54,786 bases of DNA from an uncultured Pelagibacteraceae bacterium (GTDB lineage Bacteria > Pseudomonadota > Alphaproteobacteria > Pelagibacterales > Pelagibacteraceae), in contig CACDDB010000003.1 of the NCBI GenBank assembly GCA_902551445.1, positions 1 through 54,786 on the forward strand, in the 5' to 3' direction. Positions 29,078-41,728 of the stretch are shown in pieces. Both the position numbers and the translations under genes were made by a program. The notes below the pieces were generated by a model. It was not told the DNA's origin and searched no databases. It worked only from the letters and a program-made list of their open reading frames with translations. How positions within the stretch are numbered: position 1 is the stretch's first letter; each line of letters begins with the position of its first letter.

Positions 29078-29661
29078 AAAAATTATTATTAATATTTTTT
29101 TTATTTATATCTGCTTGTTCTTCTGTTCCTAAAAATACTGCTGATGGTTGTTCAATATTTTCCGAAAGATATCTTTGGTATAAATATGCAAAGAAAACTG
29201 AGCGAAAATGGGGAACACCAATTTATATTCAATTAGCAATTATAAAAATGGAATCAGATTTTGATTGGTTGGCAAAACCCAAAAGACAGAAAATATTTAA
29301 AGTAATACCCTACAAAAGGCCTTCAAGTTCTTTTGGATATTCACAAGCTGTTAAAGGTACATGGAGACAATATAAAAAAGAAACTGGTAATAAATTAGCA
29401 ACAAGAACAAGGTTTAAAGATAGTGTTGACTTTATTGGATGGTATACAAATAAAACTGAAAAATTATTAAAAATTTCAAAGAAGGATGCTTTCAGGCAAT
29501 ATATTGCCTATCATGAAGGTTGGGGAAATTATAAAAATTATAAAAGTAATCAAAAAGTAATTTTATTAGCTAAAAAAGTTCAAAATCAATCAAACAAATA
29601 TAAGAAACAACTTAATAGATGCAGTAGTTCTTTAAACAGAAAAAAATATATTATTTTTTAA
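29074..29661 (+). CDS. Lytic transglycosylase (SLT)-like lipoprotein
   Basis: Lipobox FLFISACSS; AIIKMESDFDW, SSFGYSQAVKGTWRQYK. Confidence 0.82.
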   Translation: MKKLLLIFFLFISACSSVPKNTADGCSIFSERYLWYKYAKKTERKWGTPIYIQLAIIKMESDFDWLAKPKRQKIFKVIPYKRPSSSFGYSQAVKGTWRQYKKETGNKLATRTRFKDSVDFIGWYTNKTEKLLKISKKDAFRQYIAYHEGWGNYKNYKSNQKVILLAKKVQNQSNKYKKQLNRCSSSLNRKKYIIF

Positions 29662-32600
29662 TGGAGTTGTTTTTTTAACTCAATATCAACAGCATCAATT
29701 CTTTTTGTATTTTTTGTGAGTGCTAAATACATTGTTGGAGTAACATACAGTGTGAAGAATGTTGAAATTATCATTCCACCTAATATCGTCGCTCCTACTG
29801 CAAGCCTTGATCCTTCACCAGCTCCTGGACCAATATTTCCAATTACCAAAGGCATCATTGCAATCATAGTACTAAGAGATGTCATAATTATAGGCCTAAA
29901 TCTCAGATCACATGCTTCTTTGACTGAACTTTCAATACTTTTTCCAGCGGCTCTTAATTGGTTAGCGTAGTCCACAATTAAAATGCTATTTTTTGTTGAA
30001 ATTCCAATAAGAATTACAAGAGCTATTTGTGAAAAAATATTTATCGATGTATTCAAAAATAAAATAAATACCAATCCGCCAAATACAGCTAATGGAACTG
30101 TTAGTATAATGACAAAAGGGTGTACAAATGAATTAAATGTTGCTGCCATTACTAGATAAGCTGTCAAAAGAGCTAATGCAAAAATAATATATAGCTCATT
30201 ACTAGTTTCTTTTAATTCTTCTGATTTTCCTTTCCATGTAATTTGTTTTTCTGGCGCAACTTTAGACATGGTTTGTTCTAAATATTTAATTGCTTCAGAT
30301 AATGTGTAAGCTTCGCTTATATTAGCAGATATTGTAACAGCTCTTTGTCTATTATATCTGGATAGCTTGTTTGCAGATCCTTCTTCTTTAAAGTCAACTA
30401 AGTTTATTAATGAAATTAATTTTCCACTAGTTTCAGATCTTACAAATATTTTTCCAAGACTTTCTTTATCTTTCCTATCCTCTATATATTGCTGAAGAAT
30501 AATTGGATACTCTTTTCCTAATTTATTAAATTTTGTTACAGTTTTACCACCGTAAAGGGTTTCTAGGGTTTGGCCGATAGTTTGAGTGGATATTCCTAAA
30601 TCTTTAGCTTTGTTTTTATTAATAATTAATTTTACTTCTGGCTTATTTCTTGAAAAATCAGATTCTATTCTAGATAAATTTTTATTTTTTCTTAACATTC
30701 TAATCACATTTTTTTGTACTTCTTCTAATTCTTTATAAGTAGTTCCCAATATTACCATTTGAACCGGCTTATTGTAATTTGAAACTCTTATTGATTGAGG
30801 TGATATAGGAAAAGCTACTGTTTGAGGCACAGTTACTATTTTTCCAATTGCTTGCCTCATAATTGTTTGAGAATTTTGTTTTCTATTTTTCCAACTATCT
30901 AAAAGTGAAATAATTAGAAAACTATTTTCTGAACCAAATCCTGGCACTATCATTAAAAATTTTTTGTAAGGACTGTCTTCAGATTGTAAAAGTGGAACAA
31001 GTCTTTTTTCTACATCCTCTGCTCTTTTTTGAGTATACTGAAAGGAACTTCCTTCATCTGTAAAACCAATAACTAAATAAGCCCCTCTATCTTCAAGTGG
31101 CAAAAGTTCTTTTTTGGTAAAGTTATATAATAAACCAGATCCCACAATCGTTAAAATTATAAACACAATGATTGTTTTCTTTTTATCCAACCAAAATTTA
31201 AGTGTATCCTGGTAAAAGTTTGAAAACCCTTTAAAAAATCTATCAAATTTTACTACAATGAAATTTGTTTTTGTTTTTTTATTTAAAAATTTACTTCCTA
31301 ACATTGGTGATAGAGTTAGAGCAACAAAAGAAGAAATTGCAATTGCAAATGACAAAGCAATAGCCGTTTCTCTAAATAAAGTTCCAGCTATTCCCTCTAT
31401 GAAAATTAGAGGAAGAAATACTGCAACTAAAATCAAAGTAGTAGCAATAATTGCAAAAGTTATTTGTTTTGAACCTTTGTAAGCAGCGACTAGAGACGAT
31501 TCTCCATTTTCAATTCTTCTATATATTGCATCAGTCATTATAACAGAGTCATCCGTTATTATTCCTATTGCCAATATGAAACTTAATAAAACAAATATAT
31601 TTATAGATAAGTCAAACAAATAGATTCCTAAAAAAGTTGCAATTAAACTTACCGGCAAAGCTATTGCTGGAACTATTACTGCTTTAAGATTTCCTAAAAA
31701 TAGATAGATGATTGTCACAACTAAAATAAAAGCAATAATTAATGTTTTGTATACTTCGTTAATAGCAGCACCAATATATGTCGCTCTATTAAAGGCTATT
31801 TCTAGATTTAAGCCTTCTGGCAAATTTTTTTTTACTTCTTTTACTTTTTTATTTATTTCCTTCGAAAGTTCTACAGTTGATGCTCCACTTCTAGCATAAA
31901 TACCTATGCCTACAGTTTTCAGATTGAGAGCATTTTTACTTTGTGCTCTAAATAAAGCTTTTTCTGAAACTGGCCCATATTCAATTTCAGCAACATCTGC
32001 CAGTCTTACTAAACTACCTTTATTTTTTTTTATTGGTAATTGCTTTAACTTTTCCAAATCATCATATGATTTATCTAAATTAATTGTTAAATCGATGTTA
32101 TTTGACTCAAGTGTTCCAGCAGGTAAACTTATATTTTCGTTTCTAAGTGAATTTTCTACTTCTTGAATAGTTAAATTATTTGCAGCTAGTTTAATTGGAT
32201 TGATCCAAACTCTTACACTCAATTCTCTTAATCCTCCAACTCTAATTCTTCCAACATTTTTTACACTAGAAAATTGGTCTACAAGATATCTCTCAGCGTA
32301 ATCTCCAAGCTCTAAATCACTCCAAGTAGATGATGATAAAGCTAACCACATTGTAGTTGTGAAACCTGCTGCTTGTTTTAATATTTGAGGGGGATTTGAT
32401 TCAGATGGTAAACTATCTACTATTCTTGCAACTCTTTCTCTAATATCATTCGCAGCATCGTCTAAATCTATGTCTGTATCAAATTCAATATTTATAGTAC
32501 TTTTTCCATTCTCAGATTTTGAGTCAATATTTTTGATACCTTCGGCTCCACCAATTACATCTTCAATAACTTGTGTTACTTCCTCATCTATTATGGGTGC

Positions 32601-32768
32601 TGATGCTGATTTATAGTCTACTTTAACTTGTACAACAGGCGGCTGCAAACCCGAAGGAAGTTCTCTTACAGGTAATTTCCAAAATACAAAAATACCAAAA
32701 ACAATTAAAATTAGAGAAAATACCCAAGCAACTACTGGTCTTCTTATACTGACGTCGGTTATATACAT
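29658..32768 (-). CDS. RND-family multidrug efflux permease (AcrB/MexF-like)
   Basis: 1036 aa; MYITDVSIRRPVVAWVFSLILIVFGIFVFWKLPVRELP; ILAIGIITDDSVIMTDAIYRRIE. Confidence 0.94.
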   Translation of the reverse strand: MYITDVSIRRPVVAWVFSLILIVFGIFVFWKLPVRELPSGLQPPVVQVKVDYKSASAPIIDEEVTQVIEDVIGGAEGIKNIDSKSENGKSTINIEFDTDIDLDDAANDIRERVARIVDSLPSESNPPQILKQAAGFTTTMWLALSSSTWSDLELGDYAERYLVDQFSSVKNVGRIRVGGLRELSVRVWINPIKLAANNLTIQEVENSLRNENISLPAGTLESNNIDLTINLDKSYDDLEKLKQLPIKKNKGSLVRLADVAEIEYGPVSEKALFRAQSKNALNLKTVGIGIYARSGASTVELSKEINKKVKEVKKNLPEGLNLEIAFNRATYIGAAINEVYKTLIIAFILVVTIIYLFLGNLKAVIVPAIALPVSLIATFLGIYLFDLSINIFVLLSFILAIGIITDDSVIMTDAIYRRIENGESSLVAAYKGSKQITFAIIATTLILVAVFLPLIFIEGIAGTLFRETAIALSFAIAISSFVALTLSPMLGSKFLNKKTKTNFIVVKFDRFFKGFSNFYQDTLKFWLDKKKTIIVFIILTIVGSGLLYNFTKKELLPLEDRGAYLVIGFTDEGSSFQYTQKRAEDVEKRLVPLLQSEDSPYKKFLMIVPGFGSENSFLIISLLDSWKNRKQNSQTIMRQAIGKIVTVPQTVAFPISPQSIRVSNYNKPVQMVILGTTYKELEEVQKNVIRMLRKNKNLSRIESDFSRNKPEVKLIINKNKAKDLGISTQTIGQTLETLYGGKTVTKFNKLGKEYPIILQQYIEDRKDKESLGKIFVRSETSGKLISLINLVDFKEEGSANKLSRYNRQRAVTISANISEAYTLSEAIKYLEQTMSKVAPEKQITWKGKSEELKETSNELYIIFALALLTAYLVMAATFNSFVHPFVIILTVPLAVFGGLVFILFLNTSINIFSQIALVILIGISTKNSILIVDYANQLRAAGKSIESSVKEACDLRFRPIIMTSLSTMIAMMPLVIGNIGPGAGEGSRLAVGATILGGMIISTFFTLYVTPTMYLALTKNTKRIDAVDIELKKQLH

Positions 32769-32771
32769 TTT

Positions 32772-33641
32772 TTAATTTTTTATAGGTTTGATTTTACCTC
32801 TAGGTCTTACTTTTTTTAGACCTTCTGCAACGATTAAATCTCCTTCAGCTAAACCTGAAATAACTTCAACCTCCCCTTTATTTCTTAAGCCAAAGGTAAT
32901 TTCTGTTTTGTTGGCAACATTATCTTTTGATATTTTATATACATAAGCCTTGTTTCCTTCTAACATTATACTTGTATCAGGAATACTAAGAGAATTTCTT
33001 TGATTATAATTCACAGTTACTTCTAATAAAGACCCTGGGACTAATTCAAAATTTTTGTTTTCAATTTTAACTCTTGTTAGAAGACTTCTGGTTTCTGCAT
33101 TAATTCTACTTGATACTCCATCTACTTTACCTTTGTAAATTTTATTTTTATATCCTGAAAATTTAGCTTCTATAGGCAAGCCATTTTTTATTACAGAAGC
33201 AAAATTTTCTGGTATTTTAAGATCACAGTAAATCACTGAGCTATTATCTAAAGTTATTATTATAGAATTTTCAGATCCCAGGACGTCTTCTGATAAGCCT
33301 CTTTTTCCAACTATTCCATCGAAAGGAGCAATTATACTTCTTTCTTTTAATTTAACAATTTCTTCACCTTTTTTTACAAATTTTTTAAGGTTTAGATCTT
33401 CTAAAAGTTCATTTTTTTTTATTCTAAAAGATTGAGTTTTTTTTGGAATAGCAGTTCCAAAACTTTCAATTTTTTCTGAAAATTGACCCTGGGTTACTTC
33501 AGTAACTATAATTCCAGGGGGAGGTCTTTTTCCAAATTTTTTTTGAAAATGTTGTCCAATCATTGTTCTTGCAACAATGACACTTGTAATAACAAGAAAA
33601 AAAATAATTATTATTGTAGTAATTTTAGTTGATCTTTTCAT
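32772..33641 (-). CDS. RND periplasmic adaptor (MFP)
   Basis: N-terminal TM, IIAPFDGIVGKRGLSEDVLG barrel-sandwich motif; operonic with RND permease. Confidence 0.9.
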   Translation of the reverse strand: MKRSTKITTIIIIFFLVITSVIVARTMIGQHFQKKFGKRPPPGIIVTEVTQGQFSEKIESFGTAIPKKTQSFRIKKNELLEDLNLKKFVKKGEEIVKLKERSIIAPFDGIVGKRGLSEDVLGSENSIIITLDNSSVIYCDLKIPENFASVIKNGLPIEAKFSGYKNKIYKGKVDGVSSRINAETRSLLTRVKIENKNFELVPGSLLEVTVNYNQRNSLSIPDTSIMLEGNKAYVYKISKDNVANKTEITFGLRNKGEVEVISGLAEGDLIVAEGLKKVRPRGKIKPIKN

Positions 33642-33643
33642 AA

Positions 33644-34462
33644 TTAAATTATCTTACCGTATTCTACCCAAGAACCATCATAAATTTTTGGATCATATTT
33701 ATTATTAATTAAGGAATAAGCAAGCGCTAAAACTGCTGCTGTAACACCAGAACCACATGAGAAGACTATGTCTGTAGGCATTTTATCTTCAATTATATTA
33801 TTAAATTTTTTTAAAATTTCTTCCTTATTTTTAAAAGTGTGGTCTTCATTTATTAATTTTCCATATGGCAAACATAAAGAATTTGGAATTGAGCCACTTC
33901 TTACACCTTTCCTTGGTTCTTTTTCTTTTCCCTCAAATCTATTTTTACTTCTGGCATCTACTACTTTGAATTTTTGGTTTATAATATTTTGATCTATTTG
34001 TTTTTTATTTTTTACTAATTCTTTTCTTTCTTTAGCAACATATTTTGAGACTTTAACTTGACTTATGGAATTAGTTGTGGGTCGGTAATCTAATTTCCAT
34101 TTCTTCAAGCCTCCGTCAAGTACATTAACAAGATCTGGATTATGACCGAAATAAATAAAACTATACCAACACCTACACGAACTTATAACATCTGAATTAT
34201 CATATATGACTATTCTATCATCATTTGAAATACCCATTGATGATACTATTTGTTCCCAATAATTTTTATTTGGTAACATATGAGGTAAATCAGAGCTTTG
34301 ATCTGAATTTTTGTCTAAATCAAAAAAAATTGCATTTTCGATATGTTCACTTATGTATTCATTATAAGAATTTCTTTTTAGATTAGGCATATGCCATGAA
34401 CAATCTAAAATTTTTAAATTGTTCATATTATTTGCTAACCATTCTGTTGAAACTAGTGACAT
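33644..34462 (-). CDS. sseA: Thiosulfate/3-mercaptopyruvate sulfurtransferase
   Basis: Two rhodanese domains; active-site FSCGSGVTAAVLALA. Confidence 0.92.
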   Translation of the reverse strand: MSLVSTEWLANNMNNLKILDCSWHMPNLKRNSYNEYISEHIENAIFFDLDKNSDQSSDLPHMLPNKNYWEQIVSSMGISNDDRIVIYDNSDVISSCRCWYSFIYFGHNPDLVNVLDGGLKKWKLDYRPTTNSISQVKVSKYVAKERKELVKNKKQIDQNIINQKFKVVDARSKNRFEGKEKEPRKGVRSGSIPNSLCLPYGKLINEDHTFKNKEEILKKFNNIIEDKMPTDIVFSCGSGVTAAVLALAYSLINNKYDPKIYDGSWVEYGKII

Positions 34463-34908
34463 TAAAATTTTTTTTCCAAATATTTTTGATGATATTCTTC
34501 TGCTTTACAATAATTTTTTAATTCAGATATTTTTGTAACTATTTTATTGTTAAATTTTTTATTATTTTTTTTTAAAATACTTTCGGCAATTAATTTTTGA
34601 CTATTGTTAGAGTAAAATATTTCACTTCTGTACTGAGATCCCACATCTGGGCCTTGTCTATCAATTGTGGTTGGATCATGTATTTCAAAAAAATAATTTA
34701 ATATATCTTCGTAGGATATTTTTGAGCTATCAAATTCTATTTTTACAACTTCAGCATGATTAGTTTTTCCTGTACATACTTCTTCATAACTTACATTCGC
34801 TTTGTTACCTCCGCAGTAACCTACCTCTGTCTTAATTATACCATTTAATTTATTAAATTTAATTTCTGGTCCCCAAAAACATCCAAGTGCTAAAGTTGCT
34901 ATTTCCAT
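34462..34908 (-). CDS. msrA: Peptide-methionine (S)-S-oxide reductase
   Basis: ATLALGCFWGPEIKF, HDPTTIDRQGPDVGSQYRS. Confidence 0.95.
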   Translation of the reverse strand: MEIATLALGCFWGPEIKFNKLNGIIKTEVGYCGGNKANVSYEEVCTGKTNHAEVVKIEFDSSKISYEDILNYFFEIHDPTTIDRQGPDVGSQYRSEIFYSNNSQKLIAESILKKNNKKFNNKIVTKISELKNYCKAEEYHQKYLEKKF

Positions 34909-34942
34909 TGATTATTGTTTAATTTAATTTAAAGTTATTCTT

Positions 34943-35824
34943 ATGTTATCTAAAAATCAATTGGGTTTTTTGTACATGTTTTTATCAATATGTGCATTTT
35001 CTGTAATGGACATAATTGTAAAATGGTCACACAGCTATCCTGTGGGGGAAGTTTTATTTTTTAGAGGTTTTTTTGGGATGATTGTAATTTTTTTTATTAT
35101 ACCAAGAGACAGATATTTAAATTTTTACAAAACAAATAGACCTTTTTTGCATTTAAAAAGATGTGCTTCAGGATTGATTGCAATAGTTGCAATTTTTATA
35201 GCTTTGAGAAAACTTCCATTAGCAACTGTAGTGAGTATTACTTTTGCAGCACCAATCTTTACTACAATTATGTCTATTTTTTTTTTAAGTGAAAAAGTTG
35301 GTTTTTATAGATGGTTGGCTGTTATAGTAGGATTTATTGGTATTCTAATTATTTCAGAACCTGGATTTAATTCACTTAATGTCTATTATATATATCCTAT
35401 AATTTTCTGTTTAGGCCTATCATATGTTGCAATAGCAATAAAACAACTATCATCAACCGAGCCTGTTTGGTTAATAGGACTATATTTTTCTTTTTCTATA
35501 TTAGTTATGAGTTTATTTACCATACCCCAAGGCTGGATACTTCCTAATTTAAAAGATTTATTTCTCTTATCAATGGTAGGAATTTTGGGAGGTCTTGCTA
35601 ATCTTTGGCTAACACAATCTTATAAATACTCAGATGTTTCTCTTGTTACGCCTTTAAAGTATTTGGCACTTCTTTTTGCGATATTTTTTGGATACATATT
35701 TTGGTCTGAAATACCTAATTCTAAAACATTGTTCGGGGCAATATTGGTTATTATCTCATCAATAATTATTTTTAGAAGAGAAATTTACCATAAAAAACAA
35801 GTTTCTATTACAAGACATGAGTAG
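34943..35824 (+). CDS. EamA/DMT-family transporter
   Basis: Ten-TM DMT pattern; LPLATVVSITFAAPIFTTIMSIFFLSEKVG repeats. Confidence 0.87.
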   Translation: MLSKNQLGFLYMFLSICAFSVMDIIVKWSHSYPVGEVLFFRGFFGMIVIFFIIPRDRYLNFYKTNRPFLHLKRCASGLIAIVAIFIALRKLPLATVVSITFAAPIFTTIMSIFFLSEKVGFYRWLAVIVGFIGILIISEPGFNSLNVYYIYPIIFCLGLSYVAIAIKQLSSTEPVWLIGLYFSFSILVMSLFTIPQGWILPNLKDLFLLSMVGILGGLANLWLTQSYKYSDVSLVTPLKYLALLFAIFFGYIFWSEIPNSKTLFGAILVIISSIIIFRREIYHKKQVSITRHE

Positions 35825-36443
35825 ACCACCAAAATATTGGAAAAAAGCTAAAAAACTATTATCTAGAAAAGATCCAGTATTAAAAAAAATTATTAAAAAA
35901 TATAGCACAGGATATTTAAGAACTAGAAATGATCCCTTTTTTTCACTGTGTAGAACAATAATAGGTCAACAAATTTCTACAAAGGCAGCAGATTCTATTT
36001 GGCTAAAATTTGAAAAAAAATGCAAAAAAAAAATAATACCTAGCGAAATCTTAAAGTTAACCCATAGAGATTTAAAAAGCGTGGGTTTATCTCGCCAAAA
36101 AGCAAGATATATTAAAAATATAGCTAAAAGTTTTAAAAATAAATCTTTTAATATAAAAGATCTAAAAAAAATGGATGATGAATTGGCAATCAATTATATT
36201 ACAAGATTAAAGGGTTTAGGTGTATGGAGTGCTCAGATGTTTTTAATGTTTAATCTAAATAGGCCCGATATATTTCCAACTAAGGATATAGGTTTAATTA
36301 GGGCAATATCAATAAATTACAAAAAGTCATACCCTCCAAGTAAAAAATTTCTAAATCAGATTTCTACTTTGCATTTCGGATATAGGAGTGTTTTTACCTG
36401 GTATATGTGGAGAAGTATTGATCCAGTTGATGTGGAATATTAA
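35817..36443 (+). CDS. DNA-3-methyladenine glycosylase (HhH-GPD)
   Basis: TIIGQQISTKAADSIW; LKGLGVWSAQMFLMF; RPDIFPTKDIGL catalytic Asp motif. Confidence 0.9.
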   Translation: MSRPPKYWKKAKKLLSRKDPVLKKIIKKYSTGYLRTRNDPFFSLCRTIIGQQISTKAADSIWLKFEKKCKKKIIPSEILKLTHRDLKSVGLSRQKARYIKNIAKSFKNKSFNIKDLKKMDDELAINYITRLKGLGVWSAQMFLMFNLNRPDIFPTKDIGLIRAISINYKKSYPPSKKFLNQISTLHFGYRSVFTWYMWRSIDPVDVEY

Positions 36444-36450
36444 TAAACAA

Positions 36451-37347
36451 TTAATCTTCTAGCCAATTTTTAAATTTAGCTTTATTTAAAACAATGTATT
36501 CAGGCAAGCTATTTAATCCAACTTTTACAAGTTTATCTCCTGTTCCAAATTTTTCCACTACTCTTTGATCAAGCTTTAAATCATATATTGCTTTTTTACT
36601 TTTAATAATTTTTTTTATCTGTTCTACTCCAACTGGATTAAGGTCATATTCTCTATGATGCAAATATGATTTTAGTTTTTTTTCAATTAGTTCTGGAGTT
36701 TTTATATAAGAAAAATGCCAACCACCATTTTGTATAAATTTAATATTTGAATATTTCAGATTTGAAAAATATGAATCTAGCCGCCACCATGAATAATTTC
36801 TATCTTTTATATTTCTGAGCCATTGAGGAGAAATTAAATTCTTTTTTCTACAGGCTTTTGATCCGACCCATATGAAATTTTCATATTTCAGATTAAATTT
36901 ATAATACATCATATGTTGATTAAAAAAGACTAATTTATTTTTTATATTTCTAATTCTTAAATTTTCTAAATTTGGTATTTCATCAACATCGGAAACAATT
37001 ATCCAGTCATTTTCTTCTGCATTAGACAAGCCATGAACAATTTGATTTCTTTGAAAGTTTTCTCTTTTTGCAGCATTTAGTATATATTTTGTTGACTTAA
37101 TATCTTCACTGTCATTATTATGTATTTCTTGTATACCTTCTGGAATTTTGTCAGTTTCGATATAAATTATTTTATCTAAGAATTCTTTAAATTTTTTCTT
37201 ATCAAATTGAAGTTTCCTTCTTTCACCTTTGTGATTATATTGACTTTCTACAATTACAAATTTATCTACATATTTAGATAAATAATTTAATCTTAAATCT
37301 AAGACCAAATCTTCGTCAAAATACATAAAACAATCGTAAATTTTCAT
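36451..37347 (-). CDS. Glycosyltransferase family 17-like protein (copy 1)
   Basis: YDCFMYFDEDLVLDLRLNYL...FVIVES...RENFQRN...VSDVDEIPN...PQWLRN...GGWHFSYIK. Confidence 0.82.
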   Translation of the reverse strand: MKIYDCFMYFDEDLVLDLRLNYLSKYVDKFVIVESQYNHKGERRKLQFDKKKFKEFLDKIIYIETDKIPEGIQEIHNNDSEDIKSTKYILNAAKRENFQRNQIVHGLSNAEENDWIIVSDVDEIPNLENLRIRNIKNKLVFFNQHMMYYKFNLKYENFIWVGSKACRKKNLISPQWLRNIKDRNYSWWRLDSYFSNLKYSNIKFIQNGGWHFSYIKTPELIEKKLKSYLHHREYDLNPVGVEQIKKIIKSKKAIYDLKLDQRVVEKFGTGDKLVKVGLNSLPEYIVLNKAKFKNWLED

Positions 37348-37366
37348 AAAATATTATTCTTAACAA

Positions 37367-38170
37367 TTAACACAAAAAGTCTATAAACTTATTTTTATTT
37401 TCTGTAATAAAAGAAGGCAAGTTTATATTTTTATCTTTAATTAATTTTTGATTAGTGTTTAAAAAATTTATTTCATTTAAAATACATCTTTCAATAAAAT
37501 CGTTGTTCTTTATTGAATCTTTGTCATATTCTGCGTGAGCGAAAGATTCTAACTTTTTAACTATTTCACTGCTTTTTTTTATCCAACCAAAGTGCCATCC
37601 ACCTTCATTAATATTTTTAAAATTAAATTCATATGTTGAAGAAAAGTATTTATCAATTCTAAGCCTATTATATTTTTTATGTGTTTTTAGGTTTCTTAGC
37701 CATTGTGGAGATTTTAGTTTTTTAAAACTACATAATTTTGAACCTAACCAGTCTCGTTCTCTAATTAAATTAAATTTGTACATTGTATGTATTTGTTGGA
37801 AAGCAAAAACACAATTATTAACATTTTCAAAATTAAAATTTTTCAAATTTGGTATTTCATCAGCATCTGATACAATTATAATGTCATCTTTTTTTGCATC
37901 ATATAGACCCATATTTATATAATTTCTTTGGAAATTCTCTCTTTGCCAAGGACTAAGATTTTCATCAAAAGTATCTATATAATAATATCTAACTTTTGAT
38001 TTAAATTTATTAATTATATCTTCATTGATATTTTTATTTTTTTTTATTCCTCTGTGATTTTGTCCAGCTTCTACAATAACAAAATAATCAACATATTTAT
38101 CTAATTCATTCAGTCTTATTTCTAAAATCTCATTTTCATCGAAAAATGTGAAACAGTCATAAATATTCAT
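37367..38170 (-). CDS. Glycosyltransferase family 17-like protein (copy 2, tandem paralog)
   Basis: YDCFTFFDENEILEIRLNELDKYVDYFVIVEA...RENFQRN...VSDADEIPN...PQWLRN...GGWHFGWIK. Confidence 0.82.
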   Translation of the reverse strand: MNIYDCFTFFDENEILEIRLNELDKYVDYFVIVEAGQNHRGIKKNKNINEDIINKFKSKVRYYYIDTFDENLSPWQRENFQRNYINMGLYDAKKDDIIIVSDADEIPNLKNFNFENVNNCVFAFQQIHTMYKFNLIRERDWLGSKLCSFKKLKSPQWLRNLKTHKKYNRLRIDKYFSSTYEFNFKNINEGGWHFGWIKKSSEIVKKLESFAHAEYDKDSIKNNDFIERCILNEINFLNTNQKLIKDKNINLPSFITENKNKFIDFLC

Positions 38171-38357
38171 AATTTTGATTTGAATCTTAGTTTTACACTA
38201 AATATGAAAAAAATTGATTAAAAATTGTCATTTTTTGTTTTTTTTTCGATTGTAGCAAACTAAAAAAATTATCACCCTTTTTTTATTATATAGCAACACA
38301 AATTCACTATGTGAGTTAATGGTCGTTTTATTTAATTGAAAAAAAATGTTAAAATAA

Positions 38358-40439
<2,082 letters not shown>

Positions 40440-40441
40440 TA

Positions 40442-41728
40442 ATGAAGTTTATAAAAGCTTCGAGTATTTATTCATTAAATAAGCTTACATATGTTAAACT
40501 ACGATGGATTGCTTACGCAGGACAATTATCTGCGATATTTATTGTCCAATTTATATTAAATTTTAAATTTAATTATATTTTATGTGTTTCAATTATATTC
40601 TTTAGCATATTAACCAATCTTTATTTATATTTCAAAATTAAAGAAAATCAGATTAATAATTTGATTTCTACAATATATTTAAGTTTCGACATAATACAGT
40701 TAGGTGTATTACTTTTTTTAACTGGTGGAATTACTAATCCATTTATATTTTTAATTATCATTCCAGCTGTATTTTCATCTCAATATTTAACTCTAAATAG
40801 TTCAATTATTTTGAGTTTTATTATAATTATTATTTTAGGGATTCTTACTTTTTATTACATGGATTTGCCTCATCCTGGGGAGCTACATTTCCATGCCCCA
40901 GAATACTATTTATACGCGATACCAGTATCAATTATAATTGGCTTATTATTTTTAGTATATTTTGCAGCTAAATTTGGAGAGGAAAACAGAATAAGACAAA
41001 AAGCTTACGATAAAATTCAAGAATTAATGGCTAAAGAAAATGAACTGATTTCATTAGGTGGCCAAGCTGCTGCTGCAGCACATTCATTGGGAACTCCTTT
41101 GTCAACAATACTACTAACCGTCAAAGAACTACAAAAAGAATTTGGAAATGATGATAAAATTAAAAAAGATTTAGATTTATTAGTAAGTCAAAGCAATAGA
41201 TGTGCTGAAATTTTAAAAAAATTATCAATGAATCCAAGAATTGATGATAATTTTTTAGATATAAATTTAGATATTAGTGAGTATTTGAATCAAATCATAA
41301 GAACTTATAAAGAAATAAGTAAAAAAAAATTTATTTTTGATACAAAAAATTTTAATTATAAATTAAAAATTTCAAAATCAACCGAAATAATTTATGGTCT
41401 TAGAAATTTTATAGGAAATGCAAATAAATTTAGCAAAAATGAAATTAAGATTATTTTGATAAGTGACAAAAAATCTACAGAAGTTATTGTTAAAGACGAC
41501 GGACCTGGATTTCCTAAGGATCTAATAGAAAAATTTCAGCTTGGAGAGCCTTACATCAGAAGTGCTAGTGAGAAAAATATATCAAAATATGGATTAGGAT
41601 TAGGTACTTTTATAGGAAAAACTCTGCTTGAAAAAAATTATGCAAATATAAGTTTTCAAAATTCTGAAGAAAATAAAGGAGCCGAAGTCAGAATAAAATG
41701 GAAAAATAAGAATCTAATTAAAATTTAA
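40442..41728 (+). CDS. regB: RegB/PrrB/ActS-family redox sensor histidine kinase
   Basis: Multi-TM N-terminus with [12 protein letters not shown] (GGxxNPF quinone motif); [20 protein letters not shown]-box; QSNRCAEIL redox-Cys region. Confidence 0.92.
   Translation: MKFIKASSIYSLNKLTYVKLRWIAYAGQLSAIFIVQFILNFKFNYILCVSIIFFSILTNLYLYFKIKENQINNLISTIYLSFDIIQLGVLLFLTGGITNPFIFLIIIPAVFSSQYLTLNSSIILSFIIIIILGILTFYYMDLPHPGELHFHAPEYYLYAIPVSIIIGLLFLVYFAAKFGEENRIRQKAYDKIQELMAKENELISLGGQAAAAAHSLGTPLSTILLTVKELQKEFGNDDKIKKDLDLLVSQSNRCAEILKKLSMNPRIDDNFLDINLDISEYLNQIIRTYKEISKKKFIFDTKNFNYKLKISKSTEIIYGLRNFIGNANKFSKNEIKIILISDKKSTEVIVKDDGPGFPKDLIEKFQLGEPYIRSASEKNISKYGLGLGTFIGKTLLEKNYANISFQNSEENKGAEVRIKWKNKNLIKI

Noticed and set aside
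29716-32166. Plus-strand ORFs opposite the RND permease
   Set aside because: Antisense shadow frames of an intact 1036-aa RND protein
36451-38170. Frameshifted or pseudogene status for one GT17 copy
   Set aside because: Both ORFs are intact with all shared motifs present
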